Shown: positions 17,300 to 24,035, numbered from the stretch's first letter. The stretch is DNA of 27,114 nt from Akkermansiaceae bacterium UBA985 (GCA_002292185.1 DBBL01000016.1:1-27114), one strand, 5' to 3'. Notes: generated by a model from the sequence alone, not told the origin. A program made the numbers and translations.

Positions 17300-18349
17300 A
17301 TGGCTTCAACTCGACTATTTTCATTAGCCAAACTTGCCCCGATGATTTTCGGGGCATTTTTCTGCCTGTTTGCAAGCAACTGCAAGGAGTCCGAAAGCTC
17401 AACGGAGAACTGGAAGAATACCCCAAGTCCAGCAACGAATCAGCAAGCTAGCGAGCATCCTAGCCAGCTTAACGATACCCCGAAAAAAAGCTCACCTGAG
17501 CCCAACGTAGGCGATTCTTCAGGCAAAAACACTCCCGTTCGCTTTCTTGCCTACAACTTAAAAAACTACCTCACCATGCGTCGCTATATTGCTGGCGAGG
17601 CAGTTTACAAAGAGAAACCTCGGAACGAAGTGGATGCACTTATTGAGATCATCTCCGCAGCAAATCCAGACATTCTTGGCATCTGTGAAATCGGCAAATA
17701 CGCTGACCTGACGGACCTTCAAAACCGCCTTGCTGCTGCAGGAGTCAAACTACCCCATGCTCATAGGGTCCATGGCTCAGACCGAACCCGTGCGCTTGCC
17801 CTGCTGTCTCGATACCCCATCATTAAAACAAACTCCCCGAAACAAACGGACTATATCATCGAGGGTGTGCCCTTTAGCATTAGTCGAGGTATTCTTGATG
17901 CCACCGTCGAACTACCCAGCCGAACCATTCGCCTCCTGGGCATCCACTTCAAATCCAAACGCCCAAGTCAAGAAGCTGACCAAGCTTTGATGCGGCGTAA
18001 TGAGAGCTTGCTCATGCGCCAGCACATCAAGGATATCATGGCAAGTGAACCAGAGACTCAATTACTTGCTTACGGTGATTTCAACGACACCAAGAACAGC
18101 AAGTCCGTATCTAGCATCCGAGGGCGCTCCAATAGCAATTCTCACATGAAAATTATCGAGCTATTAGATGCACGTGGAGAAAGCTGGACCCATCATTGGA
18201 AACTCGAAGACATCTACTCCAGGATCGATTTTGTGATGACCAGCCCAAAGCTTGCACCTCACATCAACAAGAAAGAAAGCAAGCTACTCGATCCCAAAAA
18301 CTGGGAAGTCGCGAGCGATCACCGCCCGATGTTAGTCATCATTGAGTGA
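17300..18349 (+). CDS. Exported endonuclease/exonuclease/phosphatase (EEP) family protein
   Basis: This is a metal-dependent phosphodiesterase-fold protein of 349 residues. The N-terminus has basic residues, then a hydrophobic segment ending FFCLFASNC (Cys28). It could be a lipoprotein, but ASNC is a poor lipobox, so plain secretion is equally possible. Residues about 29-80 are a low-complexity Ser/Pro/Glu linker. EEP motifs follow: AYNLKNY (metal/phosphate Asn), ILGICEIG (metal Glu), LGIHFKSKRP, YGDFNDTKN, RIDFVMTS and the terminal SDHRP catalytic His. The substrate may be nucleic acid, sugar-phosphate or lipid and cannot be told. A terminator-like hairpin lies inside its signal-peptide codons. 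It converges on pgeF with an 11 bp gap. Confidence 0.85.
   Translation: MASTRLFSLAKLAPMIFGAFFCLFASNCKESESSTENWKNTPSPATNQQASEHPSQLNDTPKKSSPEPNVGDSSGKNTPVRFLAYNLKNYLTMRRYIAGEAVYKEKPRNEVDALIEIISAANPDILGICEIGKYADLTDLQNRLAAAGVKLPHAHRVHGSDRTRALALLSRYPIIKTNSPKQTDYIIEGVPFSISRGILDATVELPSRTIRLLGIHFKSKRPSQEADQALMRRNESLLMRQHIKDIMASEPETQLLAYGDFNDTKNSKSVSSIRGRSNSNSHMKIIELLDARGESWTHHWKLEDIYSRIDFVMTSPKLAPHINKKESKLLDPKNWEVASDHRPMLVIIE
17336..17361 (+). terminator. Intrinsic-terminator-like hairpin within the EEP signal-peptide codons
   Basis: GCCCCGA-tgattt-TCGGGGC (17336-17355) is a perfect, GC-rich 7 bp stem followed by ATTTTT. It lies 58 bp after the tatA stop and inside codons 13-21 of the downstream gene. 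The shape fits a Rho-independent terminator or attenuator; activity is inferred. Confidence 0.5.
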
Positions 18350-18360
18350 GGGCTGCACGC

Positions 18361-19017
18361 TCACACCATACCGAGCAAAGCGAGCATTCGGCCAGTCTTG
18401 CCCTTCTCCATTCGGTAACTGTAATAAGTCTCCGTGTTGCTCGCAGTACAGATACCAGCATCGCTGTATTGCTTTTCTGGAACGCCGGCGGCCAATGCCT
18501 GCTGACGAATTTCTGATGCAAAATCGACTTCATAGATAGGTGGCCTAACGCATGGAGAAAGCTCCACCACCATATCTGCCGGCGATGAACCATAATTATC
18601 CTGCATCATTTTTATGGCTTTGCCGGTGATATTGCCCTCGGTGCCTTTTTTACCAGAATGCAGTAATGCAATCACTCGGCATACCGGATCGTAAATATAA
18701 ACAGCGCCACAATCGGCTACATAAATGCCCAGCATTACACCAATGTCCGAGGTGATCAGGCCATCCACATCCTTCCACGTCTGAGCAGGATCATGTTTTC
18801 CCACAACGGCAATATTTGAGCCATGAATTTGCTCAGCTAAATGGAGTTGGGACCAACTAAACCCGAGGTCTTGAACCGCCTTTTCATGTGCAGGATGTAA
18901 CCGAGCCAACACTTCATCTTTATCTAAGCCTACCTCAACCCCAGAAACACGTCCAACGAAGCTAGAACGAAGCCCCTTCTGTTCATTGAGTGAAGATAAA
19001 AAACGAGGCATTTGCAT
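18361..19017 (-). CDS. pgeF: Polyphenol oxidase/laccase-domain protein (YfiH/PgeF-like)
   Basis: Members act on nucleosides or, for E. coli YfiH, on mis-made UDP-MurNAc-L-Ser in peptidoglycan synthesis. The 218-residue protein keeps the three metal ligands in order: H65 (EQIHGSNI), C103 (VADCGAV) and H120 (LLHSG). The C-terminal GxCT...ETYYSYR segment is also present. Where most relatives read HAGWRG, this protein has HSGKKG, and it is about 20-30 residues shorter than typical. The start is the ATG ending at 19017; a second ATG is two codons later. Both lie within a strong hairpin with a following U tract (18998-19046). It is downstream of marR on the same strand and convergent with the EEP gene. 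Confidence 0.85.
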   Translation of the reverse strand: MQMPRFLSSLNEQKGLRSSFVGRVSGVEVGLDKDEVLARLHPAHEKAVQDLGFSWSQLHLAEQIHGSNIAVVGKHDPAQTWKDVDGLITSDIGVMLGIYVADCGAVYIYDPVCRVIALLHSGKKGTEGNITGKAIKMMQDNYGSSPADMVVELSPCVRPPIYEVDFASEIRQQALAAGVPEKQYSDAGICTASNTETYYSYRMEKGKTGRMLALLGMV

Positions 19018-19046
19018 TGTTGGCTGAAAGCCTCAACGCAAATGCC
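18998..19046 (-). terminator. Hairpin plus U tract overlapping the pgeF start codon
   Basis: On the minus strand, GGCATTTGC (19038-19046) pairs perfectly with GCAAATGCC (19007-19015). Between them GTT/AAC and GGCT/AGCC also pair around a TTC loop, giving 16 base pairs with small bulges. TCG then TTTTTT (18998-19003) follows. Both candidate pgeF ATGs (19015-19017 and 19009-19011) sit in or beside the 3' arm. It may terminate marR transcripts, attenuate pgeF or block its translation. Confidence 0.6.
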
Positions 19047-19055
19047 CCGTTGTGC

Positions 19056-19092
19056 AAGCTTACTCAGTCACCAGATTGGCGACTGAGAGCTT
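19056..19092 (-). repeat. Inverted repeat just after marR
   Basis: AAGCT-ta-CTCAGTC (19056-19069) pairs with GACTGAG-AGCTT (19081-19092): 12 pairs with a 2 nt bulge and an 11 nt loop. There is no T run after it on the minus strand. It lies 13-49 bp after the marR stop and nine bases before the pgeF start hairpin. Confidence 0.5.
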
Positions 19093-19104
19093 AACGCTAG
19101 TGTC

Positions 19105-19551
19105 TTACTGTGATCGGCTGGTTAAAGCACGGTTCACATGATCCACGGTATCCGCTTCATCTTCATCCATATCTGACATGATATCAGAAAGGTTTGAAGC
19201 GATTTCACCACGCATTCGCGCGACTAACTCCGCACCCTTTTGGGTAATACGAACCATGATCTTACGGCGATCTTCGGCTGCATGCACACGCTCAACATAA
19301 CTTAACTTTTCCAATCGATCCACAAGGCCAGTAGCGGCCGCTGTAGAATGTCCCATCTTTTTCGCGATATCCGACATTGTCAGATATTCTTCGCTGGAGA
19401 GATAGGCCATGAGGAAGAACTGAGGAAAAGAAATATTTCCGCGGTTCAACTCACTGGACAGGTTAAGGATGCACGAACGCTGTGTAAACAGAACAAAGTC
19501 TGCAAGGCGGTCTGTATCGACGTCGCTAGTTTTGGAGGGACTAGTTTTCAT
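19105..19551 (-). CDS. MarR-family transcriptional regulator
   Basis: This is a winged-helix DNA-binding protein, 148 residues, usually acting as a dimeric repressor released by small molecules. The helix-turn-helix is at about residues 57-82 (LTMSDIAKKMGHSTAAATGLVDRLEKL), and the wing AAEDRRKIMVRIT at about 91-103 contains the conserved D-R-R. The dimerisation helices at both ends look complete. It begins at an ATG with no Shine-Dalgarno sequence; a good promoter lies about 60-85 bp upstream. pgeF follows on the same strand after an 87 bp gap holding two hairpins. The target genes are unknown; autoregulation is plausible. Confidence 0.92.
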   Translation of the reverse strand: MKTSPSKTSDVDTDRLADFVLFTQRSCILNLSSELNRGNISFPQFFLMAYLSSEEYLTMSDIAKKMGHSTAAATGLVDRLEKLSYVERVHAAEDRRKIMVRITQKGAELVARMRGEIASNLSDIMSDMDEDEADTVDHVNRALTSRSQ

Positions 19552-19574
19552 ATTATTTTGTGTTTATTAGTGTT

Positions 19575-19598
19575 TTGGTTATCACCAATGTGAACACA
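19575..19598 (-). promoter_or_regulatory. Inverted repeats in marR leader, possible MarR operator
   Basis: TTGGT-tatc-ACCAA (19575-19588) and the adjoining TGTG-AA-CACA (19589-19598) lie between the predicted -10 and the marR start. That is the usual place for an autoregulatory MarR site. The arms are short, so this is only a candidate. Confidence 0.3.
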
Positions 19599-19609
19599 GT
19601 TGCATGAGC

Positions 19610-19638
19610 AGAATACGCAAAAGATCAGCAATCCTCAA
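19610..19638 (-). promoter_or_regulatory. Sigma70-type promoter of marR
   Basis: The minus strand reads TTGAGG (-35, 19633-19638), a 17 bp spacer, then TATTCT (-10, 19610-19615), each matching consensus at four of six positions. The transcript would start about 50 nt before the marR ATG. The surrounding 19640-19780 is AT-rich and holds no gene. Confidence 0.5.
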
Positions 19639-19780
19639 GCTTTTATTTTAGGTTTTTTAAATAAATAATGCATTTTAACCCATTGTTTTATACTTTTCGG
19701 CGTGAAATCGTGTTTTTTGATACTTCACAGGCGATAATCAAACACCCCATTCTATCACCATTTACAGACCTTTTTAAGCT

Positions 19781-20116
19781 CTAATTTGTATGGCTTTTAC
19801 GAATGTAAACCGCATCCCCTACTTTGACTGATCCCGATCGAATATCAGCTGCAACATGCTCACCCAGTTCCTCACCTGTGGGGAAAAGGTTCGCTGTCCG
19901 CCCCGCACCCTGACTAATGACAGCTTCCCCATTGAGAACTGTCCACTTTCCATATTTCCGTATCAGCACAAATTGTGACTCTTCCACAACTTGATAAACT
20001 CTCCCAGCAAGGCGCCTATCTTCATTTCCCGGCATTTGCTGCGACCTTTTCACATCACCAGCACAAGCAGTGAAAACCCAAGTCAATAGATACAAAAAAA
20101 ACAACGGCTTTGCCAT
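19781..20116 (-). CDS. Small putative lipoprotein of unknown function
   Basis: I do not recognise this family. From the ATG ending at 20116 the protein is 111 residues and starts with a lipoprotein-type signal (MAKPLFFLYLLTWVFTACAGD, lipobox-like FTAC, Cys18). A mostly beta-like mature part follows (RLAGRVYQVVEESQFVLIRKYGKW, SGSVKVGDAVYIRKS). The pattern, short strands ending in a VGDAVYIRK-type phrase, is reminiscent of small beta-barrel or secretin/flagellar accessory folds, but this is weak. A longer reading to 20161 would put 15 extra residues before the signal and is not favoured. It is divergent from hemH. A 6 bp hairpin (20126-20142) precedes the start. Confidence 0.65.
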   Translation of the reverse strand: MAKPLFFLYLLTWVFTACAGDVKRSQQMPGNEDRRLAGRVYQVVEESQFVLIRKYGKWTVLNGEAVISQGAGRTANLFPTGEELGEHVAADIRSGSVKVGDAVYIRKSHTN

Positions 20117-20125
20117 GACTCCATT

Positions 20126-20142
20126 GAGCCAGAAAATGGCTC
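20126..20142 (-). repeat. Short hairpin in the lipoprotein gene leader
   Basis: GAGCCA-gaaaa-TGGCTC is a perfect 6 bp stem, ten bases before the start codon at 20116. It could affect translation; it could also be chance. Confidence 0.3.
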
Positions 20143-20221
20143 TTGCATCAACCCTTACCATTTCAATAATCTCAATATCACCGAGGTGGACATTAACAAA
20201 ATCATGGTTATTATCTGAATC

Positions 20222-20244
20222 ATCAGATCTGATTTCGAATCTGT
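20222..20244. promoter_or_regulatory. Palindromes upstream of hemH
   Basis: ATCAGATCTGAT (20222-20233) is a perfect 12 bp palindrome. Directly overlapping it is GATT-tcg-AATC. They lie about 30-50 bp before hemH, where a regulator could bind. No convincing -35/-10 pair was found nearby. Confidence 0.3.
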
Positions 20245-20271
20245 TTTCACTACCTCACGATACATTACACC

Positions 20272-21402
20272 ATGCCTAAATCCGATATTAAAGCCGCTGC
20301 TATTCTGCTCAATCTTGGCTCTCCTGACAGCACAGAAGTCGCTGATGTGCGTCGCTATCTCGATGAATTCTTGAGCGATGAGCGTGTGCTAGATATAGCC
20401 GCCTGGAAGCGTAAGCTCATTCTCAAACTTTTCATTTTGCCAACACGCCCCAAGGAGTCCGCAGAGGCCTACGGCGAGGTCTGGACCGACGAAGGGTCCC
20501 CTCTCATTGTCACCAGTAAGGAACAGCACAAACTTGTTTCGGACCAAGTGGAGATGCCCGTGTTTCTCGGTATGCGCTACGGCAACCCTTCAACCCATGA
20601 TGTCATCAAGCAGATCAAAGAGGAAGGCATCACCGATCTCTTTATCATGCCTCTCTATCCTCATTATGCGATGTCGAGCTATGAGACAGCTGTCGTCAAA
20701 ACGATGGAAGAAATCTACGAGCAATGCCCAGAGATGCGCACCAAGTTGCTGCAACCATTCTACAAAGATGATGATTACATCCAAGCTCTAGTGGACAGCG
20801 CGATGCCTCACATGGAAGACGATGACGATCTATTGCTGTTTAGCTTTCACGGTATCCCAGAGCGACATGTCAGAAAGTCAGATCCGTCTCACGCCCACTG
20901 CTTGGTTCGCGAGGATTGCTGCATCAACCCTCACCCCTGTCACGCCACCTGCTACAAACATCAATGCCTGGCAACCACGCAAGCATTCCTGGAAAAGTCG
21001 GGTATCCCCAAGGAAAAAACGGCTATCTCCTTTCAGTCTCGCCTGTTGAGAGACCCGTGGCTTGGACCCTACACAGATTATGAGTTGGAGCGATTCGGCA
21101 AAGAAGGCATCAAAAAAATCAAAGTGATGTGCCCTGCCTTTGTCTCTGATTGCCTCGAAACTATCGAGGAAATTGGAATGCAAGGTGTTGAGCAATTTAC
21201 CGAGGCTGGAGGAGAATCACTCACCCTAGTTCCTTGCATGAATGCGCACCCGACCTGGATTAAATTTCTGAGCGGAAGAATAGAGCAGTGGCATAATGAA
21301 CTAAGTCATCAAGATGAGCACGCACATGAGCGCACACATGAACATCAAGATAGTCACGATCATCACCACGACCATGAACATGATCACGCACCCAGTGCTT
21401 GA
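20272..21402 (+). CDS. hemH: Ferrochelatase with histidine-rich C-terminal tail
   Basis: HemH inserts ferrous iron into protoporphyrin IX, the final step of classical heme synthesis. The 376-residue protein shows LLNLGSPDS near the N-terminus, RYGNPST, PLYPHYAMSSYET, LFSFHGIPERHVRKSDP (catalytic H193) and the C-terminal SDCLETIEEIG with the conserved Glu. A Cys cluster (HCLVREDCCINPHPCHATCYKHQC, about 209-232) is of a type common in bacterial HemH. After the normal end near residue 343 there is a tail with 12 His among residues 346-372, mixed with Asp/Glu. Such tails bind divalent metals in other proteins. It is followed on the same strand by acpH after 51 bp. Confidence 0.95.
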   Translation: MPKSDIKAAAILLNLGSPDSTEVADVRRYLDEFLSDERVLDIAAWKRKLILKLFILPTRPKESAEAYGEVWTDEGSPLIVTSKEQHKLVSDQVEMPVFLGMRYGNPSTHDVIKQIKEEGITDLFIMPLYPHYAMSSYETAVVKTMEEIYEQCPEMRTKLLQPFYKDDDYIQALVDSAMPHMEDDDDLLLFSFHGIPERHVRKSDPSHAHCLVREDCCINPHPCHATCYKHQCLATTQAFLEKSGIPKEKTAISFQSRLLRDPWLGPYTDYELERFGKEGIKKIKVMCPAFVSDCLETIEEIGMQGVEQFTEAGGESLTLVPCMNAHPTWIKFLSGRIEQWHNELSHQDEHAHERTHEHQDSHDHHHDHEHDHAPSA

Positions 21403-21453
21403 GACAGAAAGCTAGCGGCGGAGACCGCATGCCAATCTCCATAAGCTACAAAG

Positions 21454-22047
21454 ATGAACTATCTCGCCCATCTCATGCTGGCAGATAATTCTGATGCGTC
21501 GCGTATTGGCAACTTACTTGGTGATTTTACTAAGGGCACCTTGGGCAGCCTTGCTGAAGTTTACCCCGCAGAGATTATTCGGGGTATAAAGATGCACCGT
21601 GCCGTCGACCGCTTCACTGATTCGCATCAGGTTTTTAAGAACGCGCGCACACTTTTCGCCCCAGAGCGACGGCGGTTTTCTGGCATCATTATCGATATCA
21701 TTTTCGATCACTATCTATCTATCCATTGGGATGATTATCATCATCAGCCATTGGAGCATTTCATCAATGATGTCTACCGAGCCCTTGATGAACATCCAGA
21801 GTGGCGAGCAGGTCGACTGGCCCACGCTTTCCCTATGATGAGACATGAGAACTGGCTGCTAACCTATGCCACTATTGAGGGGGTCGAGCTCACCCTAGAG
21901 CGAGTTTCTCGCAGAGGCAAACGAACCGGTCAAATAGCTGAAGGCATCATCGACTTGCGTAAGCATTACGCGCAATTCGAAGCGAGCTTCCAAGCTTTCA
22001 TGCCCAGCTTATTGGATTTCACCGATGCCTGGAAAAGTAAGCATTGA
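21454..22047 (+). CDS. acpH: Acyl carrier protein phosphodiesterase
   Basis: AcpH removes the 4'-phosphopantetheine group from holo-ACP. The 197-residue length matches the family (about 193). Family motifs are MNYLAHLMLAD at the start, GNLLGDFTKG (Asp24), IKMHRAVDRFTDSH, IDIIFDHYLSIHW, and an RLAHAFPMM...NWLL-type segment. It follows hemH on the same strand after 51 bp and may be cotranscribed, though no metabolic link is evident. It is convergent with nagA, with only 9 bp between the stop codons and no obvious terminator there. Confidence 0.9.
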   Translation: MNYLAHLMLADNSDASRIGNLLGDFTKGTLGSLAEVYPAEIIRGIKMHRAVDRFTDSHQVFKNARTLFAPERRRFSGIIIDIIFDHYLSIHWDDYHHQPLEHFINDVYRALDEHPEWRAGRLAHAFPMMRHENWLLTYATIEGVELTLERVSRRGKRTGQIAEGIIDLRKHYAQFEASFQAFMPSLLDFTDAWKSKH

Positions 22048-22056
22048 GAGCCACAA

Positions 22057-23196
22057 TCAACGTTCCTCTCCATCAACCAGTGTTTTCCACACACTAAAAT
22101 CTTCGTTTAGCATCGTCATGTCTGCACAGTAGCCAGCCTCGATTTTCCCAAGCCCTTCCCATCCTAATGACCGCGCTTGGTTCCAGGATGTGGCCTTAAC
22201 GAGCTCGGACAAAGGTAAGCCTGTCCACTCAAACACATTCCGCAGGCCCTCATTAAAGAGCAACACGCTGCCAGCAAGCGCATCGCTACCTTTGAGCCGT
22301 GCCTGACCTCCTTCAACGATCACATCTAAGCCCCCTAGCTGCACTTTACCTGAACCAATCCATGAACCACTCATCGAATCAGTGATCAACATTAACTGAT
22401 CAATAGGCTTGAGACTGAATACCAGCTTCAAAAAATCAGGGCATAAATGGATACCGTCACAAATCAATTCCATCTTAAGGTCTGCATCTAATAAACCAGA
22501 GCCCACCATACCAATTTCACGATGATGAAGGCCGCTCATGGCATTACCAAAATGAGTCATGTGAGTCAGCCCCGCGCCCTTAGCGAGCATCATCTGCTCA
22601 TGCGTAGCTGATGAATGTGCCGCAGAACAGGTAATACCAGCCTTCTTTGCCTGGTGTATACAATCGTAGGCACCGGCAACATCAGGAGCGATGGAGACCA
22701 CCGCTACAGCTGCCGTTTCATGAATGCGTCTCAACTCGTTCCAGTTGGGCTCTCGGACAAACTGTGGATTTTGCGCACCCGCATTCATCTTGTTGATGTA
22801 AGGACCCTCCACGTGCATGCCAGGGGTTTTGCAGTATTCCTGGCGATCCTTGTATTGCGCACACTTAGCTGCAATTTCCTCCAATACATGCTGAGGCTGA
22901 GTCAAGGTAGTCGGCAGCCAAGTGGTTACCCCCTCCCCTAATTTGCGTTTGGCAATGTGGCGTATACTCTCCACATCATTATCACAGACATCTTTGCCGT
23001 CAGCGCCGTGTGCATGGATATCAATAAAGCCCGGCATGACGTAACGTCCGCCAGCGTCAATTATTTTGCCTGCCTTGGGAAGGGTTGCTCCTGCCTCATA
23101 AACCGCTTTGATTTTTCCTGCTTCGACCTCAACAGAACCCGCGGAAATATCAACATCCGGGGAAATGATATGGGCATTAGAAATTATCAATCGCAT
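22057..23196 (-). CDS. nagA: N-acetylglucosamine-6-phosphate deacetylase
   Basis: NagA deacetylates GlcNAc-6-P to glucosamine-6-P in amino-sugar and cell-wall recycling. The 379-residue length is standard. The amidohydrolase motifs are IDIHAHGADG (H61, H63), HVEGPYINK with the metal-binding E130, CSAAHSSATHEQM (H194), MTHFGNAMSGLHHR (H215) and LITDSMSGSW, with the catalytic Asp at about 273. No nagB or PTS gene is adjacent. It is 24 bp downstream of pgsA on the same strand, so the two are probably cotranscribed. Confidence 0.95.
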   Translation of the reverse strand: MRLIISNAHIISPDVDISAGSVEVEAGKIKAVYEAGATLPKAGKIIDAGGRYVMPGFIDIHAHGADGKDVCDNDVESIRHIAKRKLGEGVTTWLPTTLTQPQHVLEEIAAKCAQYKDRQEYCKTPGMHVEGPYINKMNAGAQNPQFVREPNWNELRRIHETAAVAVVSIAPDVAGAYDCIHQAKKAGITCSAAHSSATHEQMMLAKGAGLTHMTHFGNAMSGLHHREIGMVGSGLLDADLKMELICDGIHLCPDFLKLVFSLKPIDQLMLITDSMSGSWIGSGKVQLGGLDVIVEGGQARLKGSDALAGSVLLFNEGLRNVFEWTGLPLSELVKATSWNQARSLGWEGLGKIEAGYCADMTMLNEDFSVWKTLVDGEER

Positions 23197-23220
23197 CTGC
23201 GCAGAGGAGTTACAACCATT

Positions 23221-23808
23221 CTAGCTTTTACCCAAAATCATATCCTTGGATTTCCAGAAGTATGACCAGCCGGAGATAACCGTCAGGGCAACGGCAGGCC
23301 ATAGAGAAAGAGGAAACAACAGGTGATCTTTATGCGATAGATATTGCAAGCCCGCGACCAAGGAGTTGTTAGATTCGACGGGTTCAAAGGTGAGGTAGAC
23401 AAGTGCGGTGATGATGAAAGTGAGCTGGAAGGTTGTTTTCCATTTTCCAAGTTGATCTGCGGCAATGACTTTACCCTCCTCGATGGCGATCTGCCTGATA
23501 CCAGTGACCAGAAACTCACGACACAGAATCAAAGCCGTGACCCAAACCGGACATAACCCTTTAGCAGACAAATACACAAAACCAGAACACACCAAAATCT
23601 TATCTGCCAGCGGATCCAGAAGCTTTCCGAGTGAGGTAACCAGTCCCATCCTCCGTGCCAAGTAGCCATCCAACCAATCAGATATAGCGCCGAGCACAAA
23701 AGCACTCAGGGCAATGGCATAGCCGACGAGCCCTTCGGCAGATGCGGCGACACAGAAAACAGCCGTTAGAACCAGACGAAAGAGCGTGATCGTATTGGGT
23801 AAATTCAT
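23221..23808 (-). CDS. pgsA: CDP-diacylglycerol-glycerol-3-phosphate 3-phosphatidyltransferase
   Basis: PgsA makes phosphatidylglycerol phosphate from CDP-diacylglycerol and glycerol-3-phosphate in the inner membrane. The 195-residue protein carries the CDP-alcohol phosphotransferase motif: D44, D47-G48, A51-R52, G61, D65, D69 within SDWLDGYLARRMGLVTSLGKLLDPLADK. Several hydrophobic helices are visible (about 8-26, 28-42, 72-100, 125-145, 165-182). The start MNLPNTITLFRL is typical of PgsA. An 11/12 bp hairpin ends 12 nt before its ATG. nagA follows after 24 bp. Confidence 0.94.
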   Translation of the reverse strand: MNLPNTITLFRLVLTAVFCVAASAEGLVGYAIALSAFVLGAISDWLDGYLARRMGLVTSLGKLLDPLADKILVCSGFVYLSAKGLCPVWVTALILCREFLVTGIRQIAIEEGKVIAADQLGKWKTTFQLTFIITALVYLTFEPVESNNSLVAGLQYLSHKDHLLFPLSLWPAVALTVISGWSYFWKSKDMILGKS

Positions 23809-23820
23809 GAATAAAAGTGC

Positions 23821-23853
23821 TGGGCATAGGCCTTATACATTGGCCTCTGCCCA
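23821..23853 (-). promoter_or_regulatory. Strong hairpin immediately upstream of pgsA
   Basis: On the minus strand, TGGGCAgAGGCC-aatgtataa-GGCCTaTGCCCA forms 11 of 12 pairs with a 9 nt loop. It is followed by GCACTTTTATTC and the pgsA ATG. It may be an intrinsic-terminator-like attenuator or a leader structure limiting ribosome access. Function is inferred. Confidence 0.5.
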
Positions 23854-23867
23854 CTATGGTCTGACTC

Positions 23868-23892
23868 TAAGCCGAGGGCAACACTTGGCTTA
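23868..23892 (+). repeat. Hairpin between pgsA and gnd
   Basis: TAAGCCGAG-ggcaaca-CTTGGCTTA forms nine pairs (one G-U on the plus-strand RNA) with a 7 nt loop. No T run follows. It is 14 bp from the pgsA leader hairpin and about 145 bp before gnd. Its last base is the first base of a tiny ORF start. Confidence 0.45.
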
Positions 23893-23990
23893 TGAAAAAA
23901 ACCCCCTCAAAAAAAGCACCAATGAGTCACCTTGGCGCGCTATCTCGCGAATTTATTCAACTTGATATTGCTTCCAGTCGTCTCTCATGA
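23892..23990 (+). CDS. Doubtful 32-codon ORF upstream of gnd
   Basis: An ATG at 23892 opens 32 codons (MKKTPSKKAPMSHLGALSRE at the N-terminus), ending in TGA 45 bp before gnd. The product would be basic at the start and otherwise unremarkable. There is no Shine-Dalgarno sequence and no recognised family. It may be a small protein or leader peptide, or simply a chance frame in a 227 bp intergenic region. Confidence 0.15.
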   Translation: MKKTPSKKAPMSHLGALSREFIQLDIASSRLS

Positions 23991-24035
23991 ATAATCTGCG
24001 CCCTCAACACATTCCCTCAACACATCTATACCATT

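Noticed and set aside
21562..21586. Perfect 7 bp inverted repeat TACCCCG/CGGGGTA in acpH
   Set aside because: It lies in mid-coding sequence with an 11 nt loop and no T run, so chance or codon constraint is enough.
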